The notes beneath the pieces are model-generated. The model was not told the DNA's origin. It made no database searches and saw nothing but the letters and a program-made list of their open reading frames with translations. The translations under genes were made by a program, and so were the position numbers. 56,239 nucleotides of DNA from Andreprevotia sp. IGB-42 (GTDB lineage: Bacteria > Pseudomonadota > Gammaproteobacteria > Burkholderiales > Chitinibacteraceae): NCBI RefSeq assembly GCF_009848685.1, contig NZ_WXTX01000018.1:1-56239 (forward strand). Reading direction: 5' to 3'. Below, piece after piece: positions 1 through 9,000 of the stretch; within the stretch, counting starts at the first letter, position 1; every line of letters begins with the position of its first letter.

Positions 1-3000
1 ACGGGCATCCGCCGTGCCCATGCCGGTGACGGTGTACTTGCGGTAGCCCCCCACCACGGCGCCATTCAGGCCAACGATGGTGTTGTCGTAGGTGTACTGG
101 TAATCGGTGGTCACCCCGGCGCCATTGCTGGTGCGGACTACGCGGCCGGCAAAGTCGAAGAAGGTATAGGACGAAATCCCGTTGGCATCGGTGGCCTTGG
201 TACGGCGGCCGGCGGCATCGTATTCGTAATACTCGGTAGGCGTCGCGCCATTGCGGGCGTCCCGCGTTACCCAAGTCAGCAGGCCGCGCTTGTCATAGGT
301 GTAATTGATGGTGCTGTTCTTGCCCGCTTCAATCGTTTCCACGCGCTGGCGTACTTGGCCAAACTCGTCGTAGCTCATGCTGATCGAGCCACCATCGGCA
401 TGCAGTTCTTTTTCGACTAGCGCCTGGCCCTGGGCATCACGGATGCCCAGTGTTTTGTAGCCAGTGACCTTGCCCGCGGCATCTACCGTGGCCACCAGTC
501 GGCCCGCCTTGCTGTACACGTATTTGCTGGTCGGGGTGGTGCCGGTGACCACGACCCCTTGTGCATTGGTGTAATCCACCGCCGCATCGCGCCGTTCGGT
601 CAGCAGGCCCAGCGTGTTGTAGCTCAGGCTGCGCACGCGGCCCAGGCCATCGGTCTCGCTGGCGATCTGGCCAAATGCGTTGTAGGTTTGCGAGCGCGTG
701 ATAGTGAGGTTGCGCGTGGCGGAGATCGAATAGCTCCAGCGCTCTTCGGTATTGCTCGCCGGCACGCCGGTACCCAGCGTGAAGGTATCGCTGCGGCGGC
801 TGAGCAAGGCGCCATTGGCATCGAACAGGTCATAGAAGTATTCGTACACACGCCAGCCGCTGCCGGGCACCAGCTTGGTGGCATCCAGCGTGAAGTAGCC
901 GTTGGCATCAACCAGCACCCCGACCTGGGCGAATGGCTGTGCGGCGTTCAGGTCCTGGTCGGTTGCCACATGGCTGGCATCTTCCGAGCTTTTGAGGCGG
1001 TAATACAGCTTGGCTGATTTGGCGTTGACATCATTGGCCTGGAAGGTGACCTGCGAGGGGGCACGCTCCATGGTGGCGGTAGTCACCACTTGTGCCTGCG
1101 CGCCAACGTATACGGTGGCGTTGCCGGTCGCCATCACCCAGTTGCCACTGCTGATGGATTCGAATTTGACGTCGTATAGCCAGTTCTGCGTCGGGTCCGG
1201 GATCAGGTAAGACATGTCCATCAGGAAGCTCACCGGGCGATCCGCGGTCAGCGGATACGGCCCTTGTGCGGTCACATCGTAGGTGCGCGTGATGCCTGAA
1301 TAGCTGTTGCCGTCCGATCGGGCAGTAAAGGTCACCCGCATCCGGTTGGGAATCTCTGCCCCATTGCCAAAGAAGCCACTCAGATTGAGCTGGGACGGGA
1401 ACAACTGCGTACTGTTTTGGTAATCAACGGTGGGCAGGTAGGCCTGTATCTTGCGATTGGCCATCACGCTGTTGCCGGTATCAATGACGCCCGTCACCTG
1501 GCTGATGATCGTGCTGCCGCTGTAACTGGTCAACGCGACTTCATAGCTACCCGAGCCAACCGGGAAATCAGCGCGGTTTGCTTCAAACATGCCCTTTACC
1601 AGTTCGCTGGCCCCGGTTGCCCCCCTGACATACACCTGAGTCAACGAGACGGTGCTCCAGTTGGTTTGCCCCACGGCCCGCATATACAGCACCGTGTTGC
1701 TTGGCTGCAGGGCAAGGGCAGTATTGGACAACGCCGGATTGACCAGGTTGAGCTTGCCGCTACCGGTAAATTGCGCCTGACCCCCATTGCTGAGCCGATA
1801 GGTGGGCATGTCCAGCCGCACCGATACATCATTGGTGGTGACTCTGGGCGGTGGCGCGTCCTCGTCGGTGCTGGGCAGGGTGTAGTAGCTGACCAGCTGG
1901 AAATCGAGCTCAATGTCCTGGCCATCGTTGTACGGGTGGTACCAGACCGGGTCGGTGTTTTGCGTGCCCCAGCCCATATTGATCAGATTGGCATCCATCA
2001 CCAGGGTTGAATCAACGGTGAACCACCCCGGAATGGTGACGCCGTCGATGACCTTGGCTTTCAGGGCATTGATCGGCAGCGGCGCTGCCAGTCTCCCGCG
2101 TGGCCCGGTATCCCCCACGGTGATCCAGGTATTGGCCGGGTAACGCTGCACCTGGCCATTGACGATGACTTTGCGTACCGCGCGCACCTGAAGCTGACTG
2201 TAGGTGGTCGGCATGGTGGTCAGGTCGGTACGGCCTTGGTCAACGAGGTTGAGCAGGCCATCCGCACCGACGTAAGAGAAGCCATCCCCGCCCAGTTTGG
2301 GCGCGGTGCTGGCGACGTTGAAGGTGGCGCCGGTCTGGGCGTGATACAGCGTGCCGCTCTGGCGGACCAGCACCACCGGCCCGTTGGCACCCGGAGGTTG
2401 TCCCAATCCGAAGTAGTTGAACTCGTAGGTTTTGCCGTACTGCAGCAGCGTGGCGGCGTCCTTGAGATAGAAGGTGTTGGAGAGCGTTTCGTCCTTCACC
2501 AGGGTGGCTTGCTGATAGGCACCCGTGCTGCCGGATTCGCGATAGTTGAACAGCAGCGTATCCACGTCGCTCTGCATGCCGCGCACGATATAGCGTGCTT
2601 CAACCGCTTGCGCCGGCATGCTGTAGGTGATCGATACCTGTTGCGCCGGGATGTCCGATTCCCCGGCGTGCTGATGCGGAATCGGCGCGCCACCGATGCT
2701 TTCGCCGGCAAGCATCTGCGCGGAGGCCGCCACCAGCTTGCGGGTGTTGCCGCTCAGTTGGTACAGCTCGACCTTGACCTTGAACAGCGACAGGCTGAGC
2801 GGCAAGGTGATGCTGTTCGCGGCCCCGCCCTCAAACGCCTTGTAGGTCTGGCCGGTTTTTTGATCGATGACGTTCAGTTCGTAGCCATCGCCCAAGCCAT
2901 ACAGGCCTTGCGGAATGGGGACGGTAATATTGTTCACCATATAGGAAACAATGGTGTCGAGCGGACCGCCGGAGTAAGACTGCTGATATTGGCTGGTTGC

Positions 3001-6000
3001 GGTAATGGTGATCGGCAGCGCCTGGCCGGCAGGCAGGCCGGTGGCATAGGTCACCCCCGGGTTGGGCACGGTGATGCCCGGCTTGCTGGACGGGCTGCTG
3101 CTTTCCAGGCCAGCAGGCAGCGTGGGCAGGCGTTTCTTGAGGCTATTATCCTGTGGCTTGAACGTGCCCTCTCCCGCGCTCAGCACATTGCCGCTGGCGT
3201 CGAAGGTCTTGCTCATGAATTCGTATTCACCAGCTGCCAAGTCGGACACATCGACGATATACCAGCCACTGACCGGCTTGCCGTCAAAGTCGATCTTTTG
3301 CTTGGCGATGCGCGCGGTGTTGCTGGTGCCCCATCCGTCGGTGCTGCCCAGCGGCCGCACCCACACCTGCACATTGTTGGTATTGGCCGGTTGACCGGTG
3401 ATATAGATGGCCTTGGTGGGCGTTTTGAGCCGGTTCTGCTCCAGCGTGACCGAGAACTGTGGCATATCGGTCTTGGATTTGGCAATGGGTGCAGCAAAGG
3501 TGCCGCTGCCCACGAGCTCACGTGTTTGGCCGTCCAGCTTCTTCCACACGTAGATTTCGTACTTGCCCTGCAGCCGTGGTAATGCCAGCGTGGCGGTGCT
3601 GGCATTGGCTGCGGCGGTAAAGGTGGTGGTCACTCCCGCGTTGATGTATTCGATCAGGTAATCACCGCTGCCATAGCCAGCGGGGAATTGCGGCAGGGAA
3701 AGGGTGAGATTGCCGCTCTGGAACGGGTAACCCATTTCGACTGATTCACCCGCCTGGCGATCACGATAAACCATACCATGGAACATGGCCTGAATCGGGG
3801 TGGGCGGCGTGAACAGGCTGATCTGCCCCACTTCCGGTACTGGCGGCGTAACAGGCGGCGCGGTCTTGGTAACCGAAATGGTCACCGGGTTGGTCGGGGT
3901 GAAGCCTTGGCTGACCGACAGGTTGGCGGTATCAATCCGCGCCAGGATATCCTCGACCGTGAAGTCCGGCTGGTAGGTGCGGATCGACTGGTTCTTTTTA
4001 TCGAACTCGGTAATGGTCTTGGCGTAGCTGTTGTATTGCGCGGCGGTTGCCGTGGTGACATCTTCATTGTTGGCGCCAGCCTGGAAGCTGAGTGTGGCGT
4101 TACCGTTGGCATCGTAGATGTAGCGGGTGACCACGCCAGCATTGGTGTTGCTCATCACCATGCGGCCCAGTTGGTCGTATTGCGCCCATTCCTGGTTGCC
4201 ACCGTTGATGCCACGCTGCGTCACTTCGCCGAAGGCGTTATAACTGGTTTGCGATGTATCGCCAAGGGTAACGGTAGCGCCCTTGCGTACGGCCTGGCGG
4301 CTGGTTTCGCGCCCCATGCGGTCGTAGGTGACGATTGATGCATCGGTGAAGGCCGTGCCGTTCATTGCAGATGTACTGGCAAACTCTGTGGCGGCATAGG
4401 CCAGATTGCCAAACCGGTCGTACATGTAACGCGTGATGTAGTTGCCAGCGTCAGTACTGCTGGTCAGCTTGCCGTTTTCCCACGCTTGCGTTTTGACTCG
4501 ATCATAGATCGGGCTCGAACCAACCTGGGTTTGCTTGACCAGTGAGCCCAACCCGTCGTATTCGAAGCGGGTTTTGGTGCCCCTATCGTCGTTGAGGGCA
4601 GCCTTGTACATGTAGACGCGCTGCTCGGTCATGCGGCCGAGTGCGTCATAGCTCATCTCGGTGGCGTAGCCATCCGCATCCAGCTGGCGGATGACGTTGC
4701 CCAGACCGTCGTACACAAAGGTACTGATCACGTCCGTTGCGGAGTCGGTGACGGAAGGCAGGGATTCGCCCACCAGTTCACCGTACTTCACGTTGCGCAC
4801 GGTCTTGCTGATCACGCGGCCCAGGCTATCCAGCTCGGAGACGGTGGCCCGGTCATCCGCACTCGATATTGGCAGCGTCATGGTCAAGCCGCGACCCGGG
4901 CGGGTAGCCAGTTTGGTCGCGTAGCGATATTCCACCGTACGATTGGGCAGATATTGCCAAGTAGTAACGTAGCCTTCTTGATCGACTACCCCGATCTGAC
5001 GCCCCTCTCCATCATAAAAATGCAGGATGGAGTTGCCGCGGCGATCGATTTCCTCGATCACATTGCCGACTGCATCGTAATACTTGGTGGTTTGCAGCGC
5101 GCCGGTGTTGAGCTGGAAGGTGCTGCCCGACATCGAGGAATACACCACCGAGGTGGAGCGCTCCGTGGCCATGCGGCCCACTACGTCGTAGGTATAGAAC
5201 AATGCCCGGTCGTTCTTGCTGTCCACCGTCACTGTCGGCGGCACGGTGCTGCCTTGCGCCGGCAGACTGGCCAGCCGGGTTGCGTAGGTGGTGGTGTCGA
5301 TCACTTGGCCGCCCGCAGCGTAATGCCGCTGGGTGACAACACCTTCGGCTGTTACCTGGCTGATGACCCGGTTGGCTTTATCGTAGAAGTTGAGCGTGCG
5401 GTTGGGATCGACGATCTGCCCGGGTGCATTCGCGTCTTGCAGGCCGATCTGGGTTTCAGTGACATTGCCACGTTTGTCGTAGAAGGTGCGCTCCAGCGAG
5501 CGGGCCACAATCTGCACATCACCAGACACATAGACGTTGGCCGCCTGACCCAGCTTGGCGACTTGCCGGCCGACCTTGTCGTACGTGAACTCGGTAATAC
5601 GCTGTTCCTGCAGGCCCGCTGCCTCGATGGTGCGGATGCGATTGCCGAAGGCGTCATACTCATACTGGTTCTTGACCTGCTGGCCAGCAGACCACACGGG
5701 CAGCGCCTCTTCCAGCAACTGGCCGTTACGGTCGTAACGATAGGTGTTGGTGCCGTTGGCACGGTTGGTGGCCGTCGCCTGTTGGCCAAAGGCGTTGTAG
5801 CTGATGGTGTCGGTGAAGTTGCGCTTGGTGCCATCGGCCTGCATCACGTCTATGGCCGCGCTGGCAACGCGCAGGTTGCGCGCATCGTACTGATCCGCGA
5901 ACACGAAATCGGCCGAATTGGCGCTGGTATAGGCCGCGGCAAGTGTGCCATTGCCACCTGCCGGGTAAATCTGTACCGCGACGCCGGTATTCAACGCACC

Positions 6001-9000
6001 CATGACGCCGTTGACGTAAACACGCTTGCCCACCATGTTGCCAAACGCATCATAGCTATAGGTGGTCAGGAAACGGCTGCTATCAATGCTTTGCGTAAGC
6101 TGACCTTTGGCATCGTAATTTTTATACGTTGCCTTGCCATTCAAATCGACCAGCCGCACTACATTGCCGAAGGCGTCGTAATCGATCTGCGTCTGGCTAC
6201 TGAGCTGATTGGTGATACCAGTGAGGCGACCCAGTTTGTCAAAGCGCTGTGTCACGCTCAGTGCAGCCCGGATGGGTGCATACCCGCCGATCTGATTGGC
6301 ATTGGCCGGCAAACCGCGTGCTGTACGTTCCGCAATAGCCCAAGGCGCGTCCGAGGTGAACAGCGCGTAATTGCGCGGATCCAGAATCGCCACGCGGTTG
6401 CCCAAGGCGTCCAGCGTGTATTCGGTCACGCCCACATCGGCAGTGCCGTAGGCGCTGGATTCGCGGATCAGCCGGCCTGCCGTGTCGTAGTCGTAATGCG
6501 TGGTAACGGTATCAGTGGTGCCATCGGCCTGGATGCGGTCCATGACCAGGCCACGTGCATCGTAGACATAGCGGGTTTGCACGCCAGCAGCATCGGTTTG
6601 TGTGAGTACGCGACCGGCCGCATCGTAACTGGCACGATTGATCAGATCATTGGCGCCTGCGGTATTGGGGCGCAACTGTCCCAGACTGATCGGTGCGCCA
6701 TTGACGGGGCTGAAGCCACTGGCAAGCGCCTTGGCGGCATAGCGGAATGTCGCCGTGCGCTGGCCCAATTGATCAAACTGGTATTCGGTCAGGTAGCCTT
6801 CGGCGTCGACAGTGGCATTTTGTCGGCTCGCGCCGTCATAGGTGAAATAGCTGGTCCGGTCCTTGCCTGTGGTGGCAACGGTGGCCACGGCGAGCGATGC
6901 GGCATTGATGGTGGCCGGCAGTGTGATGCGCTGCTCGTATTGCGTGCTTGAAGCAAGGTTGCCGCGCTCATAGCGGTGCGCGGTGACATAGCGTTCGGCA
7001 TCCACACTGTAAACCAGCCGATCCAGCGCATCGTAGGCCGCATAAGCGCGATGATCTGCCACAATGGGTTGCAGTGCAGCGATCAGCTCCGCGCGTGTTT
7101 GCCAGGCAGTCGTGACGATGTTTACATACTGAATCCGCTGTACGACATTGTTATCGCCATCAAAGCGCTGTTCGGAGACATTGCCCAGCGCATCGACCGT
7201 ATGGGTGAGCCGACTATCCTTGTCATAGGCGTAGCGCGTGGTGCGGGCGGCGAAGTCTATACCTTGCGTGCCATTCGGGCCTGGCCAAAGGACCGTAAGC
7301 GTCGCCAGCACCGTGGCATCGGTAACCGTGGCGGGGATGGTGATGGCCTTGCTGTAACGCGTTTCGGCAATACGGTTGCCAGCAGCGTCATAACGGATTT
7401 CGCTGATGCCACCCAATGCATCAACGGTATAGTGCGGTCGTCCGGCTGCATCGTAGGTAAAGCGCGTGGCGTTGTTGGCCGCATCAAAACGGGCGGTAAC
7501 CTGGCCGGCCAGATCATACTCATAGCGGGTGGTGAGCTTGAGCGGGCCATCCGGGTCCAGCGTTTCAGTCAGGCGGCGATTGAAGCTGTCGTAGGTAAAC
7601 GCGGTGACGCGTTGCGTACCCGTGCCTGCGGCTTCCACCAGACGCACCACATTATTAAGATAGTCGTAGGTATATTCAGTACGCAGCGCAAGCGCGCCGG
7701 CCTTGGCTGCGCCGTCCGGCCCGGTCGCAGGATCGATCACACTGGCTTTGACGCGGCCGCGTGCATCGAATTCGGTTTTGGTCCAGACGCCGTCCGGGCG
7801 TTTTTCCCAAATTTTGCGGCCGGCGCCATCAAAACGGTACTCGGTTTGCAAGTTTACGCCGCCCGGATCGGACTGTCTCGTCAGCACCCGATTGCTGGCA
7901 TCATAGGTCAACCGGGTGACGATGCCGCGTTCGTTTACCTCGATCAGATTGCCGGCCAGATCATAATCGTTGTAACTGACCAGATCGGTCTCGTTGAGCC
8001 CTTCTACCTTTTGCACCAACTGACCGTCGAGGTTGTACCGATAGCTGGTGACATGGCCTTCCCCGCTACGCACCGATACCACTTCACTCTGCGCGTTGCG
8101 CTTGGTGGTGACGCTAACCCCTTCGGGGGTGGTGACCGTGGTTTCTCGGGTGCTGCTGTTGTAGGTATAACGCGTGCTATTGCCGTTGGCATCGGTGGTG
8201 CTGTAGACCCGCCCAAGGGGATCATAGGCCGTCAGGCGCGAGGCACCGGTGGGGTCTGTCACACTGATCACGCGCCCAGCGGCATCGTAACTGGTCTTGC
8301 TGATGCGGCCGAGCGGATCGACCTGTTCGATCAGGCGGCCAAAGGTGTCGTAGCGGAGTTCGGTAACGGTAGTGGTCTGGTTCCTGCTGAAGCGCAATGC
8401 ACCGCGCTGGTCGTATTCGCGGGTTTCGTTCAGCCAGGTATTGCCGTCGGCGCCTACCGTTTGCACCCGCTCCATTTCACCGAAGGGGTTGTAAACGTAT
8501 GCGATGACCACGCCCAACGCATCACGAATTTGACGCAAGACCCCTTGGTTATCGAGGTAACGCTCGGTTTTTTGGTCACGACTGGCATCGGCCAACGACG
8601 TCAGCTGCTGCCGCAGCGCGGTGCCCACCACCCCGCCGGTCAGCGTTGCCAAGACCGTGCTGGAAAGACGGTTCGCGTAGCGCAAAGAGGCCGTGACGTT
8701 CGCTCCGTTAGCAGCATAGTAAAGCTCTTCGGCCTCGCCATCTGCGTTGACGGTCAGGACGATCCGATCTACAGCATCGTAATAGAAATACGTTTTACGG
8801 CCATTGCCATCGGTGCTGCTGATGCGACGGCCCGCCGCGTCATAGCCATAGGTCACGGCACCAGCTTCGTTGATGCGGTTGGATGCTTCACCGCCCAGCT
8901 CAACCAGCAGATTGCCTTGCGCATCGTAACGCCATTGCTTGGTGCGCTCGTCTGCGCTACCTGCTGCAGTGACCTGCTTGGCGAGATTGCCAGCCACGTC

